DNA of 64,000 nucleotides from Blastochloris viridis (GTDB taxonomy: Bacteria > Pseudomonadota > Alphaproteobacteria > UBA2136 > UBA6156): positions 434,001-498,000 of the forward strand of contig VAFM01000001.1 of NCBI GenBank assembly GCA_005768725.1. The letters are read 5' to 3'. How positions within the stretch are numbered: position 1 is the first letter of the stretch; each line of letters opens with the position of its first letter. The notes beneath the pieces were generated by a model. That model saw nothing but the letters and a program-made list of their open reading frames with translations, was not told the DNA's origin and searched no databases. Both the position numbers and the translations under genes were made by a program. Shown here one piece after another: positions 42,914 through 52,884 of the stretch.

Positions 42914-44047
42914 TTATTTTATATATTTTCCAACAACTTCGGCCGCCATAAGGGGGGGAGGCTTGGGGGTGGCCATCAGGGCTTTTAAGCTGCCAAGGGC
43001 TTTGATCTGGGCATCCCGCGCCGCCGTGCCGGTCAGCAGCAGGGTCATTACTTCGGTCAGTTTGGCGGTATTGGCGGCACCTTGGATATATTCCGGGTAC
43101 GCCACGCGGCGACTGGTATTATGGAGAATCAGGTTAGGCAGACTGATATACGGCACTTTGACCAGTAGGCGTGCGATAAGATAGGTCAGTGCGTTCATGC
43201 GGTAGGTAACGATGGCGGGAATGCCCAGCAGCGCAAGCTCCAGATTATTAGTACCGGACTTGGTGAGCGCGGCAGTAGCGGTAGCCAGATGGTGGAAGCG
43301 CTCTTCGCCGAAAACCGGCAGTATGAGATCGGCGCTCTCCCAGGGGGCGATAGCCTGGCAGGCTTCCAGCGTTTTACGGTTGGGCAAAGCCAGTACGGCG
43401 CTCAGATTCGGCTGGCGCTGGCGCAGATTGCGGTAGGTTTGCAGGAAAATAGGCCAGTGGCGTTTAAGCTCTGCTCCGCGGGAGCCGGGTAACAATGCGA
43501 TGACCGGTTTCTGGCCCTCGCTACGCGCTTTAACGTAGGGTTCCAGCATGGTGATGGCGGGGTGCCCGACATAATTGGTCTTCATGCCGTAGTTCTGGAA
43601 AAAGCCTTGCTCAAACGGCAGGATGGTGAGGAGGTGCGTGTAAAGCTCGCGCAGCTTGTGCGCCCTGCCCTGCCGCCACGCCCAGACCTTGGGCGCGACG
43701 TATTGAATATGCGGGATACCAAGGATGCGTACGCGTTTGGCGAGGCGGCTGGAAAAATCCTGGCTATCGATGGTGATAATCAGCGAAGGCTTTTCTTTCT
43801 TCACCAGGGCCTCGAGTTGGCTCAGACGCTTGAGAATACGCGGAATGGCGGGAATCACTTCGATCAGCCCCATCACGGCCAGATCCGTCATCGGGAATAC
43901 AGGCTGGAGGCCTTGGTCATACATATGCTCTCCGCCTACGCCGATAAAACGCAGTGCGGGGTGGATCTGCTTCAGTTCAGCCATCAGGGCACCACCAAGA
44001 CGGTCGCCACTGGCTTCTCCGGCAACGATGAGGATGGTGTGCGGCAT
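42914..44047 (-). CDS. lpxB: Lipid-A-disaccharide synthase
   Basis: Predicted 377-residue glycosyltransferase (GT19) that joins lipid X and UDP-diacylglucosamine. Family marks: AGEASGDRLGGALMAELK, DSQDFSSRLAKRV, HIQYVAPKVWAWRQGR and LLPGSRGAELKRHW. It directly follows lpxI (12 bases) in the lipid A pathway order. Confidence 0.96.
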   Translation of the reverse strand: MPHTILIVAGEASGDRLGGALMAELKQIHPALRFIGVGGEHMYDQGLQPVFPMTDLAVMGLIEVIPAIPRILKRLSQLEALVKKEKPSLIITIDSQDFSSRLAKRVRILGIPHIQYVAPKVWAWRQGRAHKLRELYTHLLTILPFEQGFFQNYGMKTNYVGHPAITMLEPYVKARSEGQKPVIALLPGSRGAELKRHWPIFLQTYRNLRQRQPNLSAVLALPNRKTLEACQAIAPWESADLILPVFGEERFHHLATATAALTKSGTNNLELALLGIPAIVTYRMNALTYLIARLLVKVPYISLPNLILHNTSRRVAYPEYIQGAANTAKLTEVMTLLLTGTAARDAQIKALGSLKALMATPKPPPLMAAEVVGKYIK

Positions 44048-44059
44048 GGCGCCTCTGCC

Positions 44060-44917
44060 TTACTCTGAGACCACGAATAGGTTGTGGGCGTTGGCGTGGG
44101 CGATGGTTTCCGGCTGATTGAGGAACAGCGTGCGACCCGACTGAATGTGCAGGCCACGGTAGTTGAACTTGGCCAGCAGGTTCAGAGTTTCCAGCCCCAC
44201 GGTCGGCAGGTCGGCAAGGTCAGTCTGCATATCCTTGGCGCGTTTGACCAGAATACCGCCCTGTTCTCCGTTGCCATTGGGGCCCATGCGCAAGGCGGCA
44301 CAGCGGGTAATAAGGGCGTCGGTACCTTCCACGGCTTCTACGCCAATAATGGCGCCGTTATGGACGATACAGGCCTGGCCGATATCGAGGTCTCCCAGTA
44401 CCGCCAAGGTGCTACGGGCCAGTGCGATGTCTTCCACTTCATCGGCGGTCGGCTCAGCCTTGGTGAGCAGACCTTTGGGGGCCAGCAGGCTGGGGGCGAG
44501 GTCTTGGATCGTGACCAGCTTGAAGCCTTCTTCCTGCAGGAAGTCGGTCACTGAACGCAACAGCGCATCGTCGTGCTTGATGACGGCGCGGGCCAGCAGC
44601 TTGAGGCCGGTGGCATCTGGCTTGAGACTGAGAATAGACGGTTTATTGAGGTGACCGGCCAGCGCCACGTGGGTCACCTTGTGGGCTTTCAGGTGGGCGA
44701 GAATATGGCCGATCTGGCCGAGCGGAAATTCTTTCACGCTGTTGACGTTCGGCAGGCTGGTCGGCTTCGGTTGCCCGGCAAACGTAACCACATGCACACC
44801 CCAGCCCTTGGCCACGGCGACTTGCGCGATGGTTGTGGGGAGTGGATCTCCGCCCGCCAAAATAGCAAGAACGGAATGGGAATCGGAGGTCTGGGGGGCT
44901 TTGGACGTATTCGGCAT
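44060..44917 (-). CDS. lpxI: UDP-2,3-diacylglucosamine pyrophosphatase LpxI
   Basis: Predicted 285-residue enzyme making lipid X, the LpxI type that replaces LpxH in alphaproteobacteria. N-terminal LAILAGGDPLPTTIAQVA, central HVALAGHLNKPSIL and LKLLARAVIKHDDALLRSV, and the C-terminal catalytic region GVEAVEGTDALITRCA then PTVGLETL are seen. First of the lpxI-lpxB pair; divergent from ispH. Confidence 0.93.
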   Translation of the reverse strand: MPNTSKAPQTSDSHSVLAILAGGDPLPTTIAQVAVAKGWGVHVVTFAGQPKPTSLPNVNSVKEFPLGQIGHILAHLKAHKVTHVALAGHLNKPSILSLKPDATGLKLLARAVIKHDDALLRSVTDFLQEEGFKLVTIQDLAPSLLAPKGLLTKAEPTADEVEDIALARSTLAVLGDLDIGQACIVHNGAIIGVEAVEGTDALITRCAALRMGPNGNGEQGGILVKRAKDMQTDLADLPTVGLETLNLLAKFNYRGLHIQSGRTLFLNQPETIAHANAHNLFVVSE

Positions 44918-45074
44918 GGTCGGCAGATTACCAGAGATTCGGTTTTAGAGGGAGACGTTTTTCATCGCGTTGCACCGGAATCGTTCCGCTTTTTAAACAG
45001 CTCTTCACGATTTTACATACACTTTTTTGCGATTTTCCGTAGACGAACGCATGTCGCTGACGTATCAAGAGAAT

Positions 45075-46052
45075 ATGACAACTCCGACACCCCAACAGAT
45101 GACGATTCTGTTATGTGCACCGCGTGGTTTCTGCGCCGGTGTAAGCCGCGCCATTTCGATGGTCGAGGCCTCGCTTGAACGCTTTGGCGCCCCTGTGTAT
45201 GTGCGCCATGAGATCGTTCACAACAAGACGGTGGTTGAGCGCCTGCGCGCCAAAGGTGCGGTATTTGTGGAGCAGTTGAAAGATATTCCGCTGACCAAGC
45301 AACCGGTGGTGTTCTCGGCCCACGGCGTGAGCAAAGCTGTGGTAGCTGAAGCTGAAACGCGCGGTTTTCTGATTGTGGATGCCACCTGCCCGCTGGTGAG
45401 CAAAGTGCACAATTCAGCCGAGCGCCTGTACGAGCAAGGCAACCACATCGTGATGATCGGCCATGCCGGGCACGTGGAAGTGGAAGGTACACGCGGCCAA
45501 ATTCCGGCCGAAGCCAGCACGCTGGTAGAAACCGTGGCGGATGCCGAAACCGTTGTTCTGCCCGACGGCCCCCTGGCCGTTGCAACCCAGACCACGCTGA
45601 GCGTAGATGAAACGCAGGACATCATCGCCAAACTGTTGGAGCGCTTCCCCCACATGAAGCAGCCGAAAAAGGAAGATATTTGCTACGCAACGACGAACCG
45701 TCAGGCCGCCGTGAAAGAAATTGCGGCCCGTTGCGATGCTCTGCTGGTTGTTGGTGCCCCCAACAGCAGCAACAGCAAACAGCTTGTGAATGTGGCGCAG
45801 CAGTACGGGTGCGATAAGTCGGTATTGGTTCAGCGCGCCGAAGAGCTGGACATGAGCCTGCTGGACGGTGTTACCACCCTTGGTCTGACCGCCGGTGCCA
45901 GCGCGCCGGAAGACCTGGTGCAGGCCATCATCGACAAGATTAAAGAGACCCGCCCGGTGACCGTGGAAGAAGTTGTGACGACCGAAGAGAACTATGTCTT
46001 CAAGATGCCGCAATTCCTGACCGAGCCGATGCCGGAAGCGGCTGTCGCCTAA
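45075..46052 (+). CDS. ispH: 4-hydroxy-3-methylbut-2-enyl diphosphate reductase
   Basis: Predicted 325-residue 4Fe-4S enzyme for the last step of the MEP isoprenoid pathway. Cluster cysteines appear in PRGFCAGVSRAI, VDATCPLVSKVH and DICYATTNRQ; the substrate motif NSSNSKQL is intact. Starts at 45027 and 45051 are open but lack an SD and exceed the family length. It sits on the plus strand between lpxA and lpxI, breaking the usual lpx order. Confidence 0.96.
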   Translation: MTTPTPQQMTILLCAPRGFCAGVSRAISMVEASLERFGAPVYVRHEIVHNKTVVERLRAKGAVFVEQLKDIPLTKQPVVFSAHGVSKAVVAEAETRGFLIVDATCPLVSKVHNSAERLYEQGNHIVMIGHAGHVEVEGTRGQIPAEASTLVETVADAETVVLPDGPLAVATQTTLSVDETQDIIAKLLERFPHMKQPKKEDICYATTNRQAAVKEIAARCDALLVVGAPNSSNSKQLVNVAQQYGCDKSVLVQRAEELDMSLLDGVTTLGLTAGASAPEDLVQAIIDKIKETRPVTVEEVVTTEENYVFKMPQFLTEPMPEAAVA

Positions 46053-46066
46053 AACGGGCCGTATTT

Positions 46067-46092
46067 AAAAAGGGCTTAGCGGCCCTTTTTTT
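46067..46092. terminator. Bidirectional terminator (ispH / lpxA)
   Basis: AAAAAGGGC/GCCCTTTTT stem, 6-base loop, T7 run, between convergent ispH and lpxA. Confidence 0.9.
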
Positions 46093-46109
46093 GTGAGCGA
46101 AGCATATGA

Positions 46110-46910
46110 CTATTCGTCGTCTTCGTACGCCGTGACGCCACGGTGGGTGTTGAGGACGAAATCGGCGAGCTCTTTCACTTCGCGCAATTTACTGCGGCGC
46201 TTGAGTTTATCGGCGCGCTCTGTGAGCGGCATATCTTCGTTTTCGGCCGTTTCATCAAAGAGGAAGTCGTAGGCGGCGTCCAACTCGCGGATCGTCGTTT
46301 TCTCGAAGCCGCGTCGGCGCAGACCTACCAAATTGAGGCCCTTGAGCATGGCACGGCGACCAGAGACGGAGGCGTAAGGCGGAACGTCGTAATCGACCGC
46401 TGTATGCCCGCCGATAATGGAATGCGCGCCGACACGCACGTGCTGGTGGATGCCCGAGAGGCCGCCAATGGTGACGTTGTCGGCAATCTCTACATGCCCG
46501 GCCAACTGAGTGTAGTTGGCGATGATAATGTTGCTGCCCACGACGCAATCGTGCGCCACGTGACTACCCGCCATGAACAGGTTGTTGCTGCCGACGGACG
46601 TGGTGCCTTTGTCGGCGGCGGTGCCGATGTGCATGGTGACGCCTTCGCGGATATCGTTGTTATCGCCGATGGTGAGGGTCGCTTCTTCGCCTTTGTATTT
46701 GCGGTCGGGCGACGGCTGGCCGAGTGAGGCAAACGGATAGATAACGTTGTTTTTGCCGATAATGGTATGGCCAGTGACGACGACATGGCTGACAAGACGC
46801 GTGCCTGCACCAATTTTTACGTTTGCACCGATGGTACAGTACGGGCCAATGACAACGTCTTTGGCGACCTTAGCGCCGGTCTCGATAATCGCGGTGGGGT
46901 GGATGCTCAT
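46110..46910 (-). CDS. lpxA: UDP-N-acetylglucosamine acyltransferase
   Basis: Predicted 266-residue left-handed beta-helix enzyme, first step of lipid A synthesis. Hexapeptide repeats from IHPTAIIETGAKVAKDVVIG, the catalytic His region FMAGSHVAHDCVVG and the helical C-terminus GLNLVGLRRRGF are typical. Follows fabZ by 15 bases. Confidence 0.97.
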   Translation of the reverse strand: MSIHPTAIIETGAKVAKDVVIGPYCTIGANVKIGAGTRLVSHVVVTGHTIIGKNNVIYPFASLGQPSPDRKYKGEEATLTIGDNNDIREGVTMHIGTAADKGTTSVGSNNLFMAGSHVAHDCVVGSNIIIANYTQLAGHVEIADNVTIGGLSGIHQHVRVGAHSIIGGHTAVDYDVPPYASVSGRRAMLKGLNLVGLRRRGFEKTTIRELDAAYDFLFDETAENEDMPLTERADKLKRRSKLREVKELADFVLNTHRGVTAYEDDE

Positions 46911-46925
46911 GGGGGATTCTGATTA

Positions 46926-47378
46926 TTACTTGCGGACAAGCTTGGCGGAAAATGTGGCACTGGCCGCAAGCTGGCGCGACTCGCCTTCACCGACATATGC
47001 CATACCACTGAAACGGAAAATATCCATTTTTTCGCGCTGCTTCTCAACGCGGAGAGTCAGCATATTATTCGGCAGCAGTTGGTTTTTGAAACGGGCTTCT
47101 TCTATCCCGGTAAAAAGATAGAGGGCACTATCAGAATTCAGACCACGAGTAAGGCTGATAAGAACTGCCGCGGCCTGCGCCATGGCTTCGACAATCAGAA
47201 CACCCGGCAAAAGCGGGTTTCCCGGAAAGTGTCCATTGAAATGCGGGTTATCATCAGCCACAAAGTGATGCGCTTCCAGCCATGTATCGGCTTGCCAATC
47301 CGTCACTTCATCTAACAGCAAAATAGGCTTGCGATGGGGAATAAGTTTTTCGATTTCCGTACGCGGTAATGTGGTCAT
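46926..47378 (-). CDS. fabZ: 3-hydroxyacyl-ACP dehydratase
   Basis: Predicted 150-residue hotdog-fold dehydratase of fatty acid elongation. IPHRKPILLLDEV at the start; catalytic His50 in FNGHFPGNPLLPG and Glu64 in VEAMAQ. The start overlaps the lpxD stop (TAATG), coupling the two. Confidence 0.97.
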   Translation of the reverse strand: MTTLPRTEIEKLIPHRKPILLLDEVTDWQADTWLEAHHFVADDNPHFNGHFPGNPLLPGVLIVEAMAQAAAVLISLTRGLNSDSALYLFTGIEEARFKNQLLPNNMLTLRVEKQREKMDIFRFSGMAYVGEGESRQLAASATFSAKLVRK

Positions 47379-48442
47379 TATTCGCCACCCTCTTCAGGAC
47401 CGTCCTCAACCTTGGTTTTCACCATTTTGGTGAGGCGGGCAAGAGTTGCGATACTGCGGCGCCATTCCTTGATAGGAACAGCGGGCGTGCCGGCGACGAC
47501 TTCGCCGGTGGTGGTGAGCGACTTGGTGACGCCGGAGCGCGCGGCAACCATGACCTTATCGGCGATGTTCAGGTGGCCTGCGATACCAGACTGGCCGCCG
47601 ATGACCGTGAAGGTACCGAGCGTGGAACTACCCGCTACACCGACCTGCGACACGATGCGCGCGCCGAAGCCGATTTTGGCGTTGTGGCCGATCTGAACCT
47701 GGTTGTCGATCTTGGCCATATCGAGAATGACGGTGTCGCCCAATGCGCCGCAGTCGATGGTGGTGTTGGCCCCGATCTCGACTTCGTTACCGATCTGTAC
47801 GGTACCGATTTGCGGGACTTTGACGATGCTGATACCGCGCTCGGTGGGGCCTACTGCGAAGCCGAAACCATCCTGACCGATACGCACGCCCGGGTGGAGA
47901 ATGCAGTTTTGACCGATGGTGGTTTTTTGCAATGTGACGTGGGCGCCGATACGGGTACCTTCGCCAATAACAACTCCCTCACCCACCACGGCATGGGCAC
48001 CGATGTGAACGTGCGGGCCGATGTTGGCGTGAGCGTACACCACGGCGTAAGGTTCGATCCGCGCGGTGGGGTGAACCTTGGCGCTGGCTGAAACCACGGC
48101 GAATTGCGAGATGCCGCCTTCCGGCTTGGGCTCGGGGTACATAAACTGCAGAGCCTGCGCAAAAGCCATGTAAGGCTGGTTAGTGAGCACGGCCACGGTG
48201 CCTTCCGGCAGAACTGACGCATCACGCTCGCGCACCAGCACCGCACCCGCCTGCGTGCTGCGGGCACCGTGCTTGTACTGTTGGTTGTCGAAGAAGCTCA
48301 GGTCGGACGCACCGGCTTCGTGCAGCGTTTTGATCGCCGACAACTCGAGGTTTTCGTGCCCCGCAGGTGTGGTGATCTTCAGATGGTCGCAAAGGGCCTT
48401 GAGCGTAAGGGTACGGGGCTTGAGGGAGGCAAAATGTGGCAT
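47378..48442 (-). CDS. lpxD: UDP-3-O-(3-hydroxyacyl)glucosamine N-acyltransferase
   Basis: Predicted 354-residue third enzyme of lipid A synthesis. N-terminal uridine-binding domain with LSFFDNQQYKH, then hexapeptide repeats (IGPHVHIGAHAVVGEGVVIG), the catalytic His in QIGHNAKIG and a C-terminal helix. A terminator at 48479-48502 separates it from skp, so it may start its own transcript. Confidence 0.96.
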   Translation of the reverse strand: MPHFASLKPRTLTLKALCDHLKITTPAGHENLELSAIKTLHEAGASDLSFFDNQQYKHGARSTQAGAVLVRERDASVLPEGTVAVLTNQPYMAFAQALQFMYPEPKPEGGISQFAVVSASAKVHPTARIEPYAVVYAHANIGPHVHIGAHAVVGEGVVIGEGTRIGAHVTLQKTTIGQNCILHPGVRIGQDGFGFAVGPTERGISIVKVPQIGTVQIGNEVEIGANTTIDCGALGDTVILDMAKIDNQVQIGHNAKIGFGARIVSQVGVAGSSTLGTFTVIGGQSGIAGHLNIADKVMVAARSGVTKSLTTTGEVVAGTPAVPIKEWRRSIATLARLTKMVKTKVEDGPEEGGE

Positions 48443-48478
48443 GGCCTGAAACTAGCAGAAAAGCAGTTCATTCTCCAC

Positions 48479-48502
48479 CAAAAAAGGGGCCTGAGGCCCC
48501 TT
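48479..48502 (-). terminator. Terminator between skp and lpxD
   Basis: Minus-strand AAGGGGCC-TCA-GGCCCCTT followed by T run. Suggests that lpxD-fabZ-lpxA has its own promoter or depends on read-through. Confidence 0.85.
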
Positions 48503-48520
48503 CCCTGATCAGTTACGCGA

Positions 48521-49051
48521 CTACTTGTCGAGAGCCTTATTGGCACGGGCCAGCACTTCGGCGCTGATGTCGACCACATTCGGGCTGGTGTAGAACGTGA
48601 CACCCTTCGGCAGCACGATATCGTAGCCTTTTTCCTTCGCGATACCTTCGACAGATACCTTTACGGCATCGGCGATGGTTTTACGCAGCTTCATGTTCTG
48701 ATCATCCAGATCGCCCTGAATTTTCTGGGCTTGCTGGCGGAAGTCGTTCAGCTCCTTGGCAAAGTCGGCCTGGGCTTGCTGGAACTTGTCGGCGGCCATA
48801 ACACCTTGCTGGCTACGCAGCTTCTGCTGCTTGTCCAGCAGCGGCTTCTCCAACGCGTCGATACGGCTTTGGGCCGCATTACGCTTGCCGGTCAGCTCGC
48901 TGATGGCGCGCTTGGCGGCATTGGTGCCGTTGATAACCTGCTGCGCGTCGAACACTGCGATGGTCGGTGCCTTGGCCTGGGCCTGCGCACCGGCCACGGC
49001 GGCTACCGCCATGACCAAAGCGAGGACGCCTGCTTTGAGAGTCGTTTTCAT
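48521..49051 (-). CDS. skp: OmpH/Skp family periplasmic chaperone
   Basis: Predicted 176-residue exported protein. Signal peptide residues 1-25 (cleavage at GAQA-QA), then IAVFDAQQVINGT, long helices (KQQKLRSQQGVMAADKFQQ) and the C-terminal DVVLP-like strand YDIVLPKGVTFYTSP. Skp trimers hold unfolded outer-membrane proteins for BamA. Located between bamA and lpxD, as usual. Confidence 0.92.
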   Translation of the reverse strand: MKTTLKAGVLALVMAVAAVAGAQAQAKAPTIAVFDAQQVINGTNAAKRAISELTGKRNAAQSRIDALEKPLLDKQQKLRSQQGVMAADKFQQAQADFAKELNDFRQQAQKIQGDLDDQNMKLRKTIADAVKVSVEGIAKEKGYDIVLPKGVTFYTSPNVVDISAEVLARANKALDK

Positions 49052-49109
49052 TGTTTATTCCCCCTTATTCTCTAAACAACTTGTTCAAGTTTTGTCGTTA
49101 TTTTCCGGA

Positions 49110-51389
49110 TTAGAAACGTGTACCAACCGAGAAGCTGAAGATCTGGTCGCGGTCTTCGTCGGCCTTCACGACAGGCATACCGAGTTCGACACGCAGCGGA
49201 CCGATGGGGCTGCGCCAGTGGATACCGGCACCTGCCGAGATACGGTACAGCTTGCTGTCGATAACGGTGTTGTTACCCGGATCGCTGTCGAAGTCGGTCA
49301 CCAGTCCACCGTCGGTGAAGAGGACACCCTTCACGCCCATTTCGTTGAACGTGGAGCCCAGCGGGAAGGTTAGGTCGATATTGTGACCTACCATGAATTT
49401 ACCGCCCAGAGCGTCGCCGGTTGCGCGGTCACGCGGACCTACACCACCGTACTCGAAGCCGCGGAGGTTTTGACCACCGCCCATATAGTGCTCGTACAGC
49501 GGCAGGTCGTCGCTGAGAGGCTCGACCATACCGGCACGACCACCGAAGCTGACAACCCAGTTTTCCGCCAACTGATGGTGATAGCTGCTGGTCAGGTTGA
49601 GGCGGGCGTATTCGGTATCGAGACCAAAGCCTGCGTACTCGGTGCCCACGCCAACCTTGTAACCACGGGTCGGAGACAGCGAACTGTCGCGGTTGTCGTA
49701 GCTCCAGTTGTTGGTGAGCGAGAGGTTATCACGCGAACCAGCCTGCGCTTTGGCAAACTGGTTAGCCGAGAGGCCGACGTTGTCGATCTTGGTTTCCTTG
49801 TAACCCAGACGGATGTCATCACGCGAGAACTCGGACAGTGGGAAGCCCAGACGGAGCGCGCCCCCCTGGACACCGGTGTCGTAACCAGCTTCGTCCTGGT
49901 AGTCGGTCTTGGTGTTAAAGACATCGAAACCGGCGGCAAGTTCCTGGCCCATGAAGTAGGGTTCGGTGAAGCCGATATTGAAGTTCTGCTGACGCTGGGA
50001 CACGGCGAAGTCGACCGCGACCTGTTGGCCCTTACCGAGGAAGTTACGCTCGGTAACGTTGGCGGTCGCCAGAATACCGTCGAAGGTCGAGTAACCTGCA
50101 CCGACGTTGAATTCACCGGTGGATTGCTCCTTCACCTTCACGTCGAGGTCGACACGGTCGGGTTGGTCGGTTTCCTTACGTTCGATATCGACGTTCTGGA
50201 AGTAGCCGAGGTAGGTCAGGCGGTCTTTGGAGCGCTTGAGCTTGTCGGAGGAGAATGCATCGCCTTCGGCCAGACGCATTTCGCGGCGGACAACGTTATC
50301 GCGGGTGCGGGAGTTGCCTTCTACATTAATGCGGTTGACGTAAACGCGCGGCCCGGGGGTCACATCAAAGGTCACGTCGAGCTTGCGCTCGGCTTCGTGC
50401 TTCACATAGGTCGGCTTCACATCGAGGAAAGCAAAGCCCTTGCTGCCGAGGTCGTCGATCAGCTTGTCGGTGTTCTCATCCACACGCTTGGCGTTGAACA
50501 GTTCGCCCGGCTTGAGGGTGACGGTCTTGGCCAGTTGGTTCATGTCGAGACCTTCGGCTTCGGCCTTGAGGGCAACGCCCACCTTGCCGAAGTCGTACTG
50601 CGGGCCTTCGTAAATGGTGTAGGTGAGGATGAAGTCCTTGCGGTCGCGGGTCAGCTCGGCCACACCGCTGGTGATCTGCACGTCGGCATAGCCGTGGGTC
50701 AGGTAGTAGCGGCGCAGCAGGTCGCGGTCCACATCCATACGGGCCGGGTCGTAACTGTCGGCAGTGGAGAGGAAGCGCCACCAAGTGCTGCGCTTAGTTG
50801 CGATAACCTGCGCGAGTTCAGCATCATCGAAGTGGCTGTTACCGACAAAGTTGATAGAAGCGATGCGGGTCTTTTCGCCTTCTTCAATTTTGTAGACCAC
50901 GTCCACGCGGTTCTGGTCGCGCTGGATGAGCTGGGCCTTGACCGTGGTGGTGAAGCGACCGCGGCTGCGGTAGGCAGCTTGCAGGGCCTGTACGTCGGCC
51001 TGCACCTTGGCGGGAGAGTAAATGTTACGGGACTTGAGGCTGACCACTTCTTCAAGGCGCTTGGTGTCGATGTCGTCGTTACCTTCGAACACTACCTTGT
51101 TGACCAGCGGGTTCTCGACCACCTTCACGGTGACAACACCGTTGTCCTGACCGATTTCCACATTGGCAAACAGGCCGGTGGCAAACAGGCTGCGCACCAG
51201 GTAGCTGCTCTGGTTGGCGTCAAAGTCGTCGCCAACCTTGAACGGCAGATAGGTCAGAACCGTTTCGTTTTCGACACGTTCGTTACCGACGATCTTAATG
51301 GCGGTTACCGGTGCCGCATTGGCAAACACAGGGGTGAGCATAGCCGCCGTTACGATGGCGGTGGAAGCTGCGAGGCGCTTGAGGGTCAT
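49110..51389 (-). CDS. bamA: Outer membrane protein assembly factor BamA
   Basis: Predicted 759-residue outer-membrane protein. Signal peptide 1-25, five POTRA domains (repeated IxxIxVxGNxR patterns such as ITAIKIVGNERVENETVLTY), then the Omp85 barrel with the loop 6 VRGF-type motif NLRGFEYGG and the terminal F. It inserts barrel proteins into the outer membrane. In order rseP-bamA-skp. Confidence 0.97.
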   Translation of the reverse strand: MTLKRLAASTAIVTAAMLTPVFANAAPVTAIKIVGNERVENETVLTYLPFKVGDDFDANQSSYLVRSLFATGLFANVEIGQDNGVVTVKVVENPLVNKVVFEGNDDIDTKRLEEVVSLKSRNIYSPAKVQADVQALQAAYRSRGRFTTTVKAQLIQRDQNRVDVVYKIEEGEKTRIASINFVGNSHFDDAELAQVIATKRSTWWRFLSTADSYDPARMDVDRDLLRRYYLTHGYADVQITSGVAELTRDRKDFILTYTIYEGPQYDFGKVGVALKAEAEGLDMNQLAKTVTLKPGELFNAKRVDENTDKLIDDLGSKGFAFLDVKPTYVKHEAERKLDVTFDVTPGPRVYVNRINVEGNSRTRDNVVRREMRLAEGDAFSSDKLKRSKDRLTYLGYFQNVDIERKETDQPDRVDLDVKVKEQSTGEFNVGAGYSTFDGILATANVTERNFLGKGQQVAVDFAVSQRQQNFNIGFTEPYFMGQELAAGFDVFNTKTDYQDEAGYDTGVQGGALRLGFPLSEFSRDDIRLGYKETKIDNVGLSANQFAKAQAGSRDNLSLTNNWSYDNRDSSLSPTRGYKVGVGTEYAGFGLDTEYARLNLTSSYHHQLAENWVVSFGGRAGMVEPLSDDLPLYEHYMGGGQNLRGFEYGGVGPRDRATGDALGGKFMVGHNIDLTFPLGSTFNEMGVKGVLFTDGGLVTDFDSDPGNNTVIDSKLYRISAGAGIHWRSPIGPLRVELGMPVVKADEDRDQIFSFSVGTRF

Positions 51390-51514
51390 ACGCGGTTCTC
51401 TTCGTTGTACTATTTCGCACCGAGACTAGCCTTGGCGGTGGGGAAACGCAAGCACTCCCCCAAGGGTTTGCCTGCAGCTACGGCAGCCATGTGGTTGCCG
51501 CAGGCGGGCACATG

Positions 51515-52732
51515 CTACTCGGCAGACACAGGAGTGGCGGCTGCGGGCGGGTTTTCAGAGGTTTCGGCCGCCGTGGCTTTTTTGCCAACCCAGCCAAGAT
51601 TCTTTACGTCGTTAAGTGTTGCGAACCCGGCAAGGGCCAAAATGCACACCAAACCGAGGCGGAACGCCCACTCCTGCGCCACAGCGCCGAGAGGTTTGCC
51701 GCGCAGTTTTTCGTACGCCAGAAACACGAGGTGACCACCATCCAATACCGGCAGCGGGAAGAGATTGACGATGCACAGGTTGATGGTGATGACGACCATG
51801 AACATGCTGAGTGCGAACAGGCCGCTGGACGCTGTCTGGCCGGTCAGGTTGGCAATACCGAGCGGGCCGGTCAGGTTCTCCGGCGACACGGCACCGATGA
51901 TGAGCTTGTAGAGCGACATGACGGTCAGGCTGGTAATTTCCCACGTGCGTTCGGCGGCGCGGACAATGGCATCCAGCGGGCCATGCTGCACCACAAAGGT
52001 GTTGTAGCTGGGGGCAATACCCAGGCGGCCCACGGTGTGTTCATCGCCCAGCAGGTCGGTAAAGCGGGTGACCTTCGGGGTGACCGTGGCGCTCATCTGC
52101 TGGCCGGCACGGTCGAAGGTAATAGCGATCGGCTTATCCATCGCGTCCTGCGTAGTTTTGGTGAATTCATCCCAGTCGGCAATCGGCTTGCCGTCCATGG
52201 TCAGCACGGTGTCTCCGGGCTGAAATACCGCGGCGGCGGGCATATCCGGCACGGTCTGGCCGACTTGCGGCAGCAGTTTGTGTTCGCCGCCCAGCATCAC
52301 GGCAATCAGCAGCAGAAAACCGAACAACAGGTTGAACAGAGGGCCTGCGACGATCACCCATGCACGTTGCGCGATGGTCTTGGCGCTGAAGGAATCCGGC
52401 TCGCTGGCGTGGCTGTAGGCTTTGCCGTCTTCCTGTCCGTACATCTGCACGTAGCCGCCCATCGGCATCCAGCCGATCTTCCAACGCGTACCGTGTTTAT
52501 CGTTCCAACCGAAAATCTCTTTCCCGAAGCCGATGCTGAACACCTCGACACGGATGCCGACACTGCGGGCGGCAAGGTAGTGACCAAGCTCGTGCACGAA
52601 AATAAGAATACCGAGCACGAGGATGAACAGGATGGTGGTGAATGCCGTGGTACCGCCCGGAATGGTTTGGGCGAGCATGGCAAGGTGAGAAAGGAAGTCT
52701 GGAGATGTGGTCACGTTTTGCATGGTCGGCAT
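51515..52732 (-). CDS. rseP: Site-2 protease RseP
   Basis: Predicted 405-residue membrane zinc protease. HELGH at residues 47-51, a PDZ domain (FQPGDTVLTMDGKPIADW) and the C-terminal NLFPLPVLDGGHL motif with the third ligand. It cleaves anti-sigma factors and signal peptides within the membrane. In most relatives cdsA and dxr lie upstream; here a divergent small gene takes that place. Confidence 0.95.
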   Translation of the reverse strand: MPTMQNVTTSPDFLSHLAMLAQTIPGGTTAFTTILFILVLGILIFVHELGHYLAARSVGIRVEVFSIGFGKEIFGWNDKHGTRWKIGWMPMGGYVQMYGQEDGKAYSHASEPDSFSAKTIAQRAWVIVAGPLFNLLFGFLLLIAVMLGGEHKLLPQVGQTVPDMPAAAVFQPGDTVLTMDGKPIADWDEFTKTTQDAMDKPIAITFDRAGQQMSATVTPKVTRFTDLLGDEHTVGRLGIAPSYNTFVVQHGPLDAIVRAAERTWEITSLTVMSLYKLIIGAVSPENLTGPLGIANLTGQTASSGLFALSMFMVVITINLCIVNLFPLPVLDGGHLVFLAYEKLRGKPLGAVAQEWAFRLGLVCILALAGFATLNDVKNLGWVGKKATAAETSENPPAAATPVSAE

Positions 52733-52884
52733 GGTAGGCTACCTGCCCTGCCTGTACAAGGCGCAATATTGCGCTTCTCTTTGATTGATGGCCGCGTGTA
52801 AGGCAGCTGAACCTTGCATTTTACCCTCGTTTGCTGCATACACCTTTCACTGTACCGCGACACCGAGCACAGGAGGACCTCCGC

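Noticed and set aside
49383..51734. 783-codon plus-strand frame opposite bamA
   Set aside because: Antisense of bamA, which has complete POTRA and barrel motifs; the shadow has no signal or family.
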